From: SIG291 sp045543455
Lineage (GTDB): Bacteria > Bacillota > Clostridia > Lachnospirales > Lachnospiraceae
Reading direction: 5' to 3'
Assembly (NCBI GenBank): GCA_045543455.1
Contig: JAZQMK010000054.1
Span: 1 to 32,859 of the forward strand
Length of the DNA: 32,859 nucleotides
Under the pieces are notes generated by a model. It searched no databases, had not been told where the DNA came from, and was given only the letters and a program-made list of their open reading frames with translations. The first letter of the stretch is position 1, and every line of letters begins with the position of its first letter. Positions 23,641 through 32,180 of the stretch are shown here, piece after piece. The translations under genes and the position numbers were made by a program.

Positions 23641-24820
23641 TTTCCCCCTCTTTTCTACTATTCTTTCGCCATACGTTATAACCTTGTCTTCTTGCTGAAT
23701 CATATAAAGGTCTCATATTTTTCTCTAATATTCCGAAAAACTGCGTATCTGAATTACCCTTAATGTATAATTCGCGATTTGCCCATATAGAATGAAGATT
23801 ATCTCTATAGCAATCTTCATAAAGCTTTCTAATGCCTTCTTTTTCGTGTATGAATTTGTACATTGTATACTGATTTCTTGCAAATTTAGAAAAAAACGGA
23901 TCCCATTCCGGTAAATAATTACTCTTAGATGAATTTAAAGCCGAATCCATAGGCATCAAATTCCACAGCTCATCATTCATCACGAAAGACCATGGTATAA
24001 AATGATCAACATCATACTGATTTTTGTCAATGATATTATCCGTAAATACATCCATAATACTTGCCATATCCAAGATACCATCCCACAATTTTCTTACGTG
24101 GGACAGCTTTCTCATTTTATCATTTAACATTTCCAGTTTATAAATTAATCCTGGTACTTCCGGATTATTATTTTGTAGCCATCTTACTTTTTCATATTGA
24201 ATCCAGCCCAATATATTCACTGTATTATCCTGTATAAGATGAATCCATGCAGTGCTAAATATAAGCTTTCTTTTTAAACCACTATCACTGCCAAAGGTAT
24301 ACGGTAGCAAAATATGCTCATTTAACTGATTGTAGTAAGCCATCATTCTTCCCTTACTACTGTCAAGACTTATCTTTTCGCCCCATTTATTGGCAAATCC
24401 TGACAAAGCTTTATGAGGGACATTTTCTGTCAAAGCCTGTTTAAAACTATGTAACTGATTATCATATTCTTTAATTGCATTTTTGATTTCATCCTTAGAT
24501 GCATTTGATGGCAAATCGCTTAATTCCTTAAGCGTTAAAACTGCTCTTTCTAAATTATCCTTAATGGTGCCATCACCCCATATTCCACTTAAATGAATAT
24601 GAAATTCAAGCACTGAATACCACGCATTTGCAATCATTTCATCTATAATCTCATCATATGTGGCTTCATACTTATTTTGCGAAATAAGCTGTACAATGGC
24701 CTCTAACCAATAAAATTTATAACAATAAGCAGGTGCCTTCATCATGTGTGAAAAGCCTTCGATATCCAAACCGTTATAATATTTATTTTCTATTTTCTTC
24801 GTAATATCAAATTCAACCAT
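23630..24820 (-). CDS. HNH endonuclease-domain protein
   Basis: This 396-residue protein has an HNH nuclease motif in its C-terminal third. YDVDHFIPWS (269-278, with Asp272-His273) is followed by NLMPMDSALNSSKSNYLP, which supplies the Asn and the closing Asn-x-x-Lys. The first 260 residues are helical with many Trp/Tyr and no recognised domain, probably for target recognition. Stand-alone HNH proteins with this 'DHFIPWS...N.LP' layout occur in defence islands and in mobile regions, but this one has no visible methylase or helicase partner. It has a strong promoter (TTGCAC/TATAAT) and an AAAGGGTG ribosome binding site. The last codons overlap the start of the Ntn-hydrolase gene. Confidence 0.75.
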   Translation of the reverse strand: MVEFDITKKIENKYYNGLDIEGFSHMMKAPAYCYKFYWLEAIVQLISQNKYEATYDEIIDEMIANAWYSVLEFHIHLSGIWGDGTIKDNLERAVLTLKELSDLPSNASKDEIKNAIKEYDNQLHSFKQALTENVPHKALSGFANKWGEKISLDSSKGRMMAYYNQLNEHILLPYTFGSDSGLKRKLIFSTAWIHLIQDNTVNILGWIQYEKVRWLQNNNPEVPGLIYKLEMLNDKMRKLSHVRKLWDGILDMASIMDVFTDNIIDKNQYDVDHFIPWSFVMNDELWNLMPMDSALNSSKSNYLPEWDPFFSKFARNQYTMYKFIHEKEGIRKLYEDCYRDNLHSIWANRELYIKGNSDTQFFGILEKNMRPLYDSARRQGYNVWRKNSRKEGENGI

Positions 24821-24847
24821 TGTGCTTCACCCTTTCATTACTTCTTA

Positions 24848-24876
24848 ATTATATCACTTTATGTGCGTAAGTGCAA
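24848..24876 (-). promoter_or_regulatory. promoter of the HNH/hydrolase pair
   Basis: On the minus strand TTGCAC (24871-24876) and a perfect TATAAT (24848-24853) are spaced 17 bp apart, immediately after the upstream terminator. Confidence 0.7.
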
Positions 24877-24913
24877 AAAACGTTTAAATCTTACAAGAGT
24901 AAAATCTAAACGT
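24875..24913 (-). terminator. terminator after the AlaX-like gene
   Basis: On the minus strand ACGTTTAGATTTTAC pairs with GTAAGATTTAAACGT (one wobble, one mismatch) and is followed by T6. Confidence 0.8.
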
Positions 24914-24920
24914 CTCTTTA

Positions 24921-26078
24921 TTACATATTTGCCTGAACAAATTTTATTATATCTTCTTCGCTGCCACTATTTATCTTTCCTTGTGAATAATCACTTTTTC
25001 CGCCACCCTTGCCATTAAAGGTTTCATTTAAAGACTTTACAATAGGGCGTACATCTTTAGTTTTACTGCTAACAACATATGAATATTCGCTGTCGCCACT
25101 TTTTGAAAATAACACACAGATATCATACTCATTTTCCATAATACTGTTAGCGCAATATCTAAGATCATCAAAGCTTAAATCCTTAGCCATAGCATAAACT
25201 GAATTATTTAGCTTATTTAAGTCTAATTCGCTTAATGCCAAACGTCTTGAAACCTTCTGGTACTCAAAGCTTAAATCCTTGTATGCAGTGTATTTTTCAT
25301 TAACTGTATCTACAACACCGTTTCTTGGAGAAGATGTAAGCTTCATTAAATCCTTTAAATTAGCATTAATTTCAATATAATCTAAAAGAGCATATTTTCC
25401 TGCCATCATTTCTAAACGTGTACCCTGCTTATATGGTGCAAAGTCAATCACTTTAATGATTCCAACTTCACCAGTCTTATCAACATGTGGTGCACAGCAG
25501 GCACAACAGTCTATGTCCTCTCCGATTTTTACTATTCTTAAAGCTTCTTTTACTTCCTTCTTACTTCTGTATTCAAGTGTTTCAATTTCATCGTTGCTTG
25601 GGAAATATGCTATAACATCGGCATTTTTATAAACTGCTTCATTTGCCTTAAGTTCTATAAGCTTTATATCCTTAGCTGTTAAACTGCCATTAAAATCTAC
25701 CAGCATACTCTTTTCACTCATATGAAATCCCACGTTATCATACTTATATAAGGCATTTACAACGCCTGATAATATGTGTTCTCCTGTGTGCCCCTGCATT
25801 CTGGCATATCTTACATCCCAGTCTAATTCACAGCTTACGGTTTCTCCTATTTCAAATTTTTCTTCCACTAAATGTACAATAACATCGTTCTTTTGCTGCA
25901 CATCTAAAACATTTTTTCCATTTATAGTACCTTTATCTGCAGGCTGTCCGCCTCCTTCAGGAAAAAATGCTGTCTTATCCAAGACAAGTTCAAACTTATC
26001 CTCTAAAGCTTCACAAGATACAACTACAGCTTCAAAGCTTTTTAAATATGCATTTTGTTCATATAATCTTTCTGTCAT
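24921..26078 (-). CDS. alanyl-tRNA editing protein, AlaX-L type
   Basis: This 385-residue protein consists of the AlaRS-like editing unit without the synthetase core. The N-terminal barrel has TAFFPEGGGQPADKG. The zinc site is made of HTGEHILSG (His-x-x-x-His) and CCAPHVDKTGEVG (Cys-x-x-x-His). A C-terminal DHHA1-like domain ends with NGKGGGKSDYSQGK. These enzymes hydrolyse Ser or Gly mischarged on tRNA-Ala in trans. AAGGAATG precedes the ATG. The gap to the asparaginase gene is only 11 bp, so the two are co-transcribed. Both follow the transamidase operon, which places a tRNA quality-control enzyme among tRNA-charging genes. Confidence 0.9.
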   Translation of the reverse strand: MTERLYEQNAYLKSFEAVVVSCEALEDKFELVLDKTAFFPEGGGQPADKGTINGKNVLDVQQKNDVIVHLVEEKFEIGETVSCELDWDVRYARMQGHTGEHILSGVVNALYKYDNVGFHMSEKSMLVDFNGSLTAKDIKLIELKANEAVYKNADVIAYFPSNDEIETLEYRSKKEVKEALRIVKIGEDIDCCACCAPHVDKTGEVGIIKVIDFAPYKQGTRLEMMAGKYALLDYIEINANLKDLMKLTSSPRNGVVDTVNEKYTAYKDLSFEYQKVSRRLALSELDLNKLNNSVYAMAKDLSFDDLRYCANSIMENEYDICVLFSKSGDSEYSYVVSSKTKDVRPIVKSLNETFNGKGGGKSDYSQGKINSGSEEDIIKFVQANM

Positions 26079-26089
26079 ATCATCATTCC

Positions 26090-27160
26090 TTACTTATATA
26101 TTAATTCGTGATTGTATTCTGTATAAATAAATTCCTGTCGCTCCTTCTCATCCTCAAACAAAGAATAAGCAATAACTAGCTTTGCATAAGCCATCTCATA
26201 AGTATAACCATACATGAATTTTGCCTGTTTTTCGTCCACGGTATAATCGCCAATATATGCAATTGTCTCATATGTTCCACTTCGTTTAATTGATGGAGAA
26301 ATATATACATCTACATTATTTTTAAAACATCGGTTTAACATATAATAAATTGTATATCTGTCATTTCCCTTTTTAGGTGCATTTGCGGTTCCCGAATGAA
26401 ATGTACCATGAAGAACTGCCGAAAATTCTTTATATCTGTATGCTCCGTAATTAAGTCCTACATAAGGATTTATATACAATACACAGTCCTTTAATTTCCA
26501 GTCTCCTAATATATCTACCGTATTTTTTACCTTGCTCTTTGGAAACCTTTTATCTAACTGTTTAAAGTAATTCTTGTAATTATCCTCTGTCATACCACTT
26601 ACATCAAGCTGACCCACACTGTTAAAATCTTCGCTGTAATTTTCACATTGTCTAAGTCTTGAGGCAAGATGAATATACATTTTTTCATCTGACAGATTTT
26701 TGTATGTCACGTAAACATTTGGCTTAATTTTACGGCATATACACTCTACTGCACAGGCAAAATTGTCGTTGCCGTTAGTTCTCTTTGATGCAAGATTTTC
26801 ATTGGCAGATACTAAAAATACAGGAAGCTTGGTACCACTAAGAAGCATTGAAAACATTGCCGCAGAATATGCCAAGGTATCCGTACCGTGAGCAATTATA
26901 ACACCATCATATTCATTTTTTACAATTTCTTTTCTATAAGTATCAATAATCCTATTCCATTTTTTTATGGTCATATTTTCACTTAAAACATATAAATTTT
27001 TAGATGGTTTTATCTTAACTTCCCCAGCATATGGCGAATCAGATTTTAAATAATTATCCACCAGCATAAGTCCGGCTTTTTTGCTTACAGCAAGGTTGCC
27101 ATCTTCATTTAATGCTGTACATATTGTCCCACCAACAAGTATTAATAGTATATTATTCAT
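26090..27160 (-). CDS. type I-like L-asparaginase/glutaminase
   Basis: This 356-residue protein starts with the asparaginase N-terminal motif ILLILVGGTICTAL, containing the first catalytic Thr. Later comes YDGVIIAHGTDTLAYSAAMFS, with the second Thr-Asp pair. SANENLASKRTNGNDNFACAVEC corresponds to the family's conserved Asn/Asp stretch. No signal peptide is present, so it is cytoplasmic like the low-affinity type I enzymes. It hydrolyses L-asparagine to aspartate and ammonia and may also act on glutamine. AAGGAG lies upstream. It sits directly downstream of the AspRS-GatC/GatA/GatB genes that should make Asn-tRNA, and 11 bp before the AlaX gene. Confidence 0.85.
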   Translation of the reverse strand: MNNILLILVGGTICTALNEDGNLAVSKKAGLMLVDNYLKSDSPYAGEVKIKPSKNLYVLSENMTIKKWNRIIDTYRKEIVKNEYDGVIIAHGTDTLAYSAAMFSMLLSGTKLPVFLVSANENLASKRTNGNDNFACAVECICRKIKPNVYVTYKNLSDEKMYIHLASRLRQCENYSEDFNSVGQLDVSGMTEDNYKNYFKQLDKRFPKSKVKNTVDILGDWKLKDCVLYINPYVGLNYGAYRYKEFSAVLHGTFHSGTANAPKKGNDRYTIYYMLNRCFKNNVDVYISPSIKRSGTYETIAYIGDYTVDEKQAKFMYGYTYEMAYAKLVIAYSLFEDEKERQEFIYTEYNHELIYK

Positions 27161-27207
27161 TCATTTCTCCTTATAAAGCTTATGTAAACAGCTTATACAT
27201 ATACTTA

Positions 27208-27230
27208 ACGGGAGTCTTAAAAACTCCCGT
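27208..27230 (-). terminator. GC-rich hairpin after gatB, weak or partial terminator
   Basis: The perfect 8-bp stem ACGGGAGT / ACTCCCGT lies 9 bp past the natural end of gatB. It is followed by TTAAG rather than a T-run, so read-through into the asparaginase gene is likely. Confidence 0.45.
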
Positions 27231-27238
27231 CAATATAA

Positions 27239-27322
27239 TTAATTATCTAATTTCTTATCAAGAAGTTCTCTGATGATTTCAGGGTCTGCTGTGTTCTTTA
27301 ATGCTCTCATACATGCACCAAA
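27239..27322 (-). other. in-frame continuation of gatB beyond a TAA stop
   Basis: Read in the gatB frame, the 27 codons after the TAA (27323-27325) give FGACMRALKNTADPEII and then RELLDKKLDN before a second TAA. This is the normal end of GatB, where relatives have 'VGQVMKATKGxAxPxxVNExLxxxL'. The frame is preserved with no other lesion. Confidence 0.8.
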
Positions 27323-28660
27323 TTACGCCTGCTTAGCCTTAACCTTACCATTCTTATAATCCTGTAATGCCTGTGCATTTTCTAAAAGAACCTTATCCAT
27401 TGCACTTTCGATAGTAGCTGTATCTACCTTAGCATCTAAGTTATTTTCTTTACAATATGCAACTGGATCTACACCATCTTCAATTACAGCTGTAAGAATC
27501 TTTCTACCGATTACTCTGTTAATATCACCACTGTCAACCATCTTCATAATTGCAGCAAGGTCATTTGCGCTAAGTTCCAAATCACCTAAAAGCTTGCCAT
27601 TCTTACGAAGAATACCAACACTGTCAGTTAATATCCAAGCTGCTGCATTCTTAGCATCACAGCCAAGTTCTACAACTTCATCTAAAAGCTTACCAACATT
27701 GTGGTTATGAATAATCATATCGATTTCTTTATCTGAAATACCAGCTTCTCTATAGTAATCAGCCTTTTCATCAATTGCTACTGGCTTTTTAGCCTTAATT
27801 TCTTCTAACCATTCATCATCAATGATAATTGGCATAAGATTTGCATCAGGGAAATAACGATAATCTGCTTCAGTTTCCTTGTTACGCATAGCAAATGTTT
27901 TGCCTGTGGCATCATCATAACGTCTTGTTTCCTGAACTAATTCTTCTGTTTCAAATTCAATTGCATCAATATGACGCTGAACTTCATATTGAATAGCTTT
28001 TTCAATTGCTTCAAATGAAGCCATATTTTTAATCTCTGTACGCACACCAAATTCTGTACTTCCTTCAGGACGAACAGAAATGTTAACGTCACAACGCATC
28101 GCACCTTCTTCACATTCAGAAATACCTGCTGAACGGAACATAGTCTTTAACTTATTAAGATATGACAATACTTCTTCTGCACTTCTAAAATCAGGCTGAG
28201 TAACAATCTCAATAAGAGGTACGCTAGTACGGTTAAAATCAACATATGAAGCCTTACCTGCGTGAACTAATTTACCTGCATCCTCTTCCATATGAATCTG
28301 TTTAATGTGAATATCTCTTTCTCCCTGAGAAGTCTTTAAAGTTACACATCCATTTGTACATATTGGATGATTTAACTGTGTAATCTGATATGCACAAGGA
28401 AGGTCTGGATAATAATAATTTTTCTTATCAAATGTAGTATATCTGCTAATATCGCAGTTAAGCATAAGACCTGCTGTTACAGCAAGTTCTACAACCTTCT
28501 TGTTCATTACAGGTAACATACCCGGCATACCTGAACATGCAGGGCATACGCAATCGTTTGGTTCCTTAGCTGCAGAATGTCCACCGCAAGAGCAGAAAAT
28601 CTTTGATTCAGTACTAAGTTCTACGTGTGTTTCTAGACCAATGACCATTTCATATTTCAT
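27323..28660 (-). CDS. gatB: Asp/Glu-tRNA amidotransferase subunit B, truncated by an in-frame stop
   Basis: This 445-residue GatB is the kinase/transamidase subunit that activates the side chain of mischarged Asp-tRNA(Asn) or Glu-tRNA(Gln). The core is intact. MVIGLETHVEL is at the start, CVCPACSGMPGMLP is the zinc cluster, and KKNYYYPDLPCAYQITQ is present. So are GAMRCDVNISVRP, EIKNMASFEAIEKA and ETEADYRYFPDANL. The helical and YqeY-like tail follows but stops at KAKQA, about 27 residues short of the usual 470-480. The missing tail is encoded in frame just beyond the TAA. The start lies 2 bp after the GatA-like stop codon, so the subunits are translationally coupled. Confidence 0.9.
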   Translation of the reverse strand: MKYEMVIGLETHVELSTESKIFCSCGGHSAAKEPNDCVCPACSGMPGMLPVMNKKVVELAVTAGLMLNCDISRYTTFDKKNYYYPDLPCAYQITQLNHPICTNGCVTLKTSQGERDIHIKQIHMEEDAGKLVHAGKASYVDFNRTSVPLIEIVTQPDFRSAEEVLSYLNKLKTMFRSAGISECEEGAMRCDVNISVRPEGSTEFGVRTEIKNMASFEAIEKAIQYEVQRHIDAIEFETEELVQETRRYDDATGKTFAMRNKETEADYRYFPDANLMPIIIDDEWLEEIKAKKPVAIDEKADYYREAGISDKEIDMIIHNHNVGKLLDEVVELGCDAKNAAAWILTDSVGILRKNGKLLGDLELSANDLAAIMKMVDSGDINRVIGRKILTAVIEDGVDPVAYCKENNLDAKVDTATIESAMDKVLLENAQALQDYKNGKVKAKQA

Positions 28661-28662
28661 AG

Positions 28663-29847
28663 TTATTCACCTGCCCTTTCAGTACTTTTAGCAAGACTAA
28701 GAAGTACGCTTTCACTAAAATGCTTACCCATAAGCTGAACGCCACCGCTTACTAAAGCAGGAGTTCCTATAAGATTTGCAACTGCGCTAAATACGCTTTC
28801 CTTGTAAACTGTTTCAAATGCTTCACTTATATCATAAGCCTTATATGCTGATTTACTGCATACAGGTGTAAGAACAGCATCATATTCTTTCATTAATTCT
28901 TCAAATTTGTCAGCAACAACTCTACGAACCTTTAAAGATTTGCCATAACAGTCATCATAACGATTCTTTGATAAAACATCTGAACCATAAAGAATTACTG
29001 CCTTAGTTAAGAAGTTAAAACCTTCTGTTCTTGTATTTACATATAATTCATCAATATTCTTATATTCAGCTGCACGATGTCCATACTTAACACCATCATA
29101 ACGAGAAACGTTATTGCATGTTTCAGCTGTCATAAGAATCTGCCATGTTGTATTTGCTGCATCAAAAATATCTAATGAAATCTCATCAACAACTACACCA
29201 TTTGCACGAAGCTTTTCTGCGAATGCTTCAACATTTTTACGAACATCTTCATCTGCTTTTGCAAGAAGTTCCTTAACTATACAAACTTTCTTGCCAGCAA
29301 CTTCCATATCTGTATTATATTCATAAGTTTCTGTCTTAAGGCTTGTTCCGTCCTTTTCATCATGGCCTGCGATTACTTCCATAATCTCTTTTACGCCATC
29401 TGCATTGCCTGCATAAACACCCATCTGTTCACCTGATGATGCACAGGAAATAATACCATAACGTGAAACTGTACCATAGGTTGGCTTTAAGAAGCACACA
29501 CCTGATAAAGCTGCAGCACGTCTTGGCGAACCATTCATATCAACACCAAGAGCCGCCTTTACTTCACCCTTAGCAATAAGGCTTGCAGCTGCACCCTTTA
29601 GTTCGTCTTCCTGCTTGCCATAGTAAGAAAATTCACCTACAAGGTCAAGGCCGAATTCGCCTACCTGTGTCTTACCTGCAACAGCATAACCTTTATCTTC
29701 AAGACGTGTAACTGCTTCTGCACTAAATAACGGTTTAAAACCTTCTAAGATGTGTGATCCTGCACTGGCCACAGCATCCTTAACGAGAATCGTATCATCA
29801 ACTGCTACGGTTCCCTTATCAGATAATTGAACTGTATATTCTTTCAT
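28663..29847 (-). CDS. gatA: short divergent GatA-like amidase
   Basis: This 394-residue protein is an amidase-signature protein placed where gatA belongs. SHILEGFKPLFSAEAVTRL, VAGKTQVGEFG (Lys59), FLKPTYGTVSRYGIIS and AVLTPVCS are GatA hallmarks. Normal GatA is about 485 residues. The N-terminal ~55-75 residues are absent here, and the serine/glycine-rich loop (GGSSGGSAAAVAA in relatives) is replaced by QEDELKGAAASLIAK. The would-be nucleophile Ser survives in DMNGSPRR (Ser107), but the cis-Ser position of the Ser-cisSer-Lys triad is not Ser. Glutaminase activity is therefore doubtful or altered. GGAGG lies upstream of the ATG. The gene is 12 bp after aspS-gatC and 2 bp before gatB. Confidence 0.8.
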   Translation of the reverse strand: MKEYTVQLSDKGTVAVDDTILVKDAVASAGSHILEGFKPLFSAEAVTRLEDKGYAVAGKTQVGEFGLDLVGEFSYYGKQEDELKGAAASLIAKGEVKAALGVDMNGSPRRAAALSGVCFLKPTYGTVSRYGIISCASSGEQMGVYAGNADGVKEIMEVIAGHDEKDGTSLKTETYEYNTDMEVAGKKVCIVKELLAKADEDVRKNVEAFAEKLRANGVVVDEISLDIFDAANTTWQILMTAETCNNVSRYDGVKYGHRAAEYKNIDELYVNTRTEGFNFLTKAVILYGSDVLSKNRYDDCYGKSLKVRRVVADKFEELMKEYDAVLTPVCSKSAYKAYDISEAFETVYKESVFSAVANLIGTPALVSGGVQLMGKHFSESVLLSLAKSTERAGE

Positions 29848-29859
29848 ATTAATCCTCCA

Positions 29860-31935
29860 TTACTTTACAAGTCTTGGTACCTGCCAACTGTCTTCATTAC
29901 GTTCAGGAGCGCCTTCAAGGAGACTTTCCCTTGTAAATGGCTGCTTTCTTACATCTTCACGAAGAACGTTAGTCATAGGCATAACATATATCATCTCTTC
30001 AACATCTTTTGTATCAATATTCTTAAGTGCTTCTTCATCAACCTTCATCATATTGAAAATGTTTTGCATATCATTTTCTTCTGCTTCAGTTAAAGATAAC
30101 TGATTTAACTGCTGTGAGTTAGAGAAGGTAGAACGTTTTTCACTGCGACCCTTACTTGTTCCCATTGGTGCCTGACGTGAAGCAAGTGCATTAGTATTAC
30201 CAAGAAGGTGAACATCCTCTAACTGCTGGTTAGTAACCTCACTTGGCGCACCAAGTAAAAGGTCTTGAGCATTACCGTTTAATGGGAATGCAATAACTTC
30301 TAAAATCTTTTCTTCATCTGTAAGAAGCATTACCATACGGTCAATACCAGGTGCCATACCTGCATGTGGTGGTGCACCATATTGGAATGCAGTATAAAGA
30401 GCATTAAATCTTGACTTTAATTCGTCTTCTGAATATCCTGCGATTTCAAATGCTTTCTTCATAATGTCAATATCATGGTTACGAACCGCACCTGAAGCTA
30501 ACTCAATACCATTACATACTAAATCATACTGATAAGCTAAAACCTTAGTAGGGTCGTCTCCTAGTAAAGCTTCCATTCCGCCCTGTGGCATAGAGAATGG
30601 GTTATGTGTAAATATTGTATCACCTGTTTCTTCGTCGATTTCGTACATTGGGAAATCAACAATGAAACAGAATTCAAATCTATTATCATCAATTAAGTCA
30701 AGCTGATCCTTTGCAGCAAGCCAAGAACGAATATGTCCTGCCTTCTTTTCAGTATCATTTTTCTTATCGTCACAGATAAAGAATAAAGTTTCGCCTTCCT
30801 TAACACCTGTTAATTCAACAATCTCTGCCTTTTTTTCGTCAGATAAGAACTTAGCAATAGGACCTGCAAACACGCCTTCCTTTAAAGTGATATATCCAAG
30901 TCCTCCAAGTCCTACTTCTGGTGAAGTAGCAAACTTCAATGAATCTTCAAAGAATTTCTTTGATTTGCCTGCACAGTTAGCCACAATACCACGTACCGGT
31001 TTTCCCTTAAACGCAGGGAATTCAACTGTTGCAAAGAATTCTGTCAAATCACAAATAATAAGCGGATTACGAAGGTCCGGCTTGTCAGAACCATATTTCA
31101 TCATAGACTCCGCATATGTTATACGACGGAAAGGTTTATCAGTAATCTTCTTATCTGAAAATGTCTTAAATGTATCATAAATAACATCTTCACACACCTC
31201 AAGAACTTCTTCCTGTGTTGCAAATGCCATTTCAAAGTCAAGCTGATAAAATTCACCTGGTGAACGGTCTGCTCTGGCATCCTCATCTCTAAAACAAGGT
31301 GCAACCTGGAAATATCTGTCAAATCCTGATACCATTAAAAGCTGCTTAAACTGCTGTGGAGCCTGTGGTAATGCATAGAACTTACCTGGATGCTTACGGC
31401 TTGGTACTAAAAAGTCTCTTGCACCTTCTGGTGAAGAAGCAGTAAGAATAGGTGTCTGCATATCAAGGAATCCCTTATCTTCCATCTTATTACGTAAATG
31501 ACGAATAATCTTACTTCTCATTACAAGCTTCTTGTGATTCTTTGGATTACGAAGATCAAGATAACGATATTTTAAACGAAGCTCATCCTTGCTTAAATGT
31601 GATGAACGTACCTCAAATGGTAACATATTACGGCTCTTTCCAAGAATCTGTAAAGAGTCTGCAACTAACTCCACGTAACCTGTGTCAATTTTCTCATTAA
31701 CTGTCTCTGGTGCACGCTTTTCAACCTTACCGCTAACAGAAATAACTGTCTCGCGGTTAACGTTCTTAAGCAATTCCTCATCATGAACTACGACCTGTGT
31801 TACACCGGTATAGTCACGCAAATCAATGAAGATAACTCCACCATGATCTCTAACAACATCTACCCAACCGGCAAGTTGAACTGTACTTCCAATATGCTTA
31901 TCGCAAATATCATTACAGTATTGTGTTCTATACAT
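29860..31935 (-). CDS. aspS: aspartyl-tRNA synthetase with GatC fused at the C terminus
   Basis: This 691-residue protein has a bacterial AspRS at about residues 1-575. It shows an N-terminal OB fold (LAGWVDVVRDHGGVIFIDLRD), class II motif 2 (CFRDEDARADRSPGEFYQLD), the bacterial GAD insertion (GGLGYITLKEGVFAGPIAKFL) and motif 3 (GMAPGIDRMVMLL). A polar linker of about 37 residues follows, then residues 613-691 form a complete GatC. There SLTEAEENDMQNIF, IDTKDVEEMIYVMPMTNVLRED, APERNEDSWQVPRLVK match the usual 90-residue subunit. The enzyme would charge tRNA-Asp, and tRNA-Asn if non-discriminating, and carry GatC to the amidase. AGGAGG precedes the ATG. The operon is under a T-box leader and a consensus promoter. 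Confidence 0.93.
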   Translation of the reverse strand: MYRTQYCNDICDKHIGSTVQLAGWVDVVRDHGGVIFIDLRDYTGVTQVVVHDEELLKNVNRETVISVSGKVEKRAPETVNEKIDTGYVELVADSLQILGKSRNMLPFEVRSSHLSKDELRLKYRYLDLRNPKNHKKLVMRSKIIRHLRNKMEDKGFLDMQTPILTASSPEGARDFLVPSRKHPGKFYALPQAPQQFKQLLMVSGFDRYFQVAPCFRDEDARADRSPGEFYQLDFEMAFATQEEVLEVCEDVIYDTFKTFSDKKITDKPFRRITYAESMMKYGSDKPDLRNPLIICDLTEFFATVEFPAFKGKPVRGIVANCAGKSKKFFEDSLKFATSPEVGLGGLGYITLKEGVFAGPIAKFLSDEKKAEIVELTGVKEGETLFFICDDKKNDTEKKAGHIRSWLAAKDQLDLIDDNRFEFCFIVDFPMYEIDEETGDTIFTHNPFSMPQGGMEALLGDDPTKVLAYQYDLVCNGIELASGAVRNHDIDIMKKAFEIAGYSEDELKSRFNALYTAFQYGAPPHAGMAPGIDRMVMLLTDEEKILEVIAFPLNGNAQDLLLGAPSEVTNQQLEDVHLLGNTNALASRQAPMGTSKGRSEKRSTFSNSQQLNQLSLTEAEENDMQNIFNMMKVDEEALKNIDTKDVEEMIYVMPMTNVLREDVRKQPFTRESLLEGAPERNEDSWQVPRLVK

Positions 31936-31957
31936 AATAAAACCTCCTATGATAAAA

Positions 31958-32175
31958 TAAAAAAGCCCCTGAGAATATAAATCATTATATTCCCGGGACG
32001 AGTAAACTAAACATTAACCCGCGGTGCCACCCGCATTGATACAAAATGTATCCTCTTTTAAATATTAAACTAAATTCAAATCAGAGCGTTCCCAAGCTTA
32101 CTACTCATCTGAAATGCGCTTTCAGTCCACGACGCATTCTCCCTGACAGACTTTCCACAAAAACCGAGTCTCTGA
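31958..32175 (-). promoter_or_regulatory. T-box riboswitch leader, Asn (possibly Asn/Glu) specificity
   Basis: The leader of about 240 nt carries the canonical T-box sequence AATGCGGGTGGCACCGCGG (minus strand, 32036-32018). The TGGC bulge would pair with a GCCA tRNA end. Stem I closes by TCAGAG (32175-32170) with CTCTGA (32086-32081). Just inside its 3' arm is GGGAACG, where AAC (32090-32088) followed by a purine is the best specifier. The same loop also reads GAA (32091-32089) shifted by one base. A terminator hairpin (TCCCGGGAATATAA with TTATATTCTCAGGGG) and a T-run (31964-31958) follow. Uncharged tRNA would favour the antiterminator and switch on aspS-gatC, gatA and gatB. The specifier is my manual fold, not a computed one. 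Confidence 0.85.
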
Positions 32176-32180
32176 AAATT

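Noticed and set aside
29827..30093. 88-codon plus-strand frame opposite aspS-gatC
   Set aside because: Antisense to the conserved GatC region; a shadow of real coding sequence.
32100..32130. GAC triplet in the leader as an Asp specifier codon
   Set aside because: It lies in an internal hairpin (arms AATGCG/CGCATT) and is followed by T, whereas AAC near the closing end of stem I fits the specifier position better.
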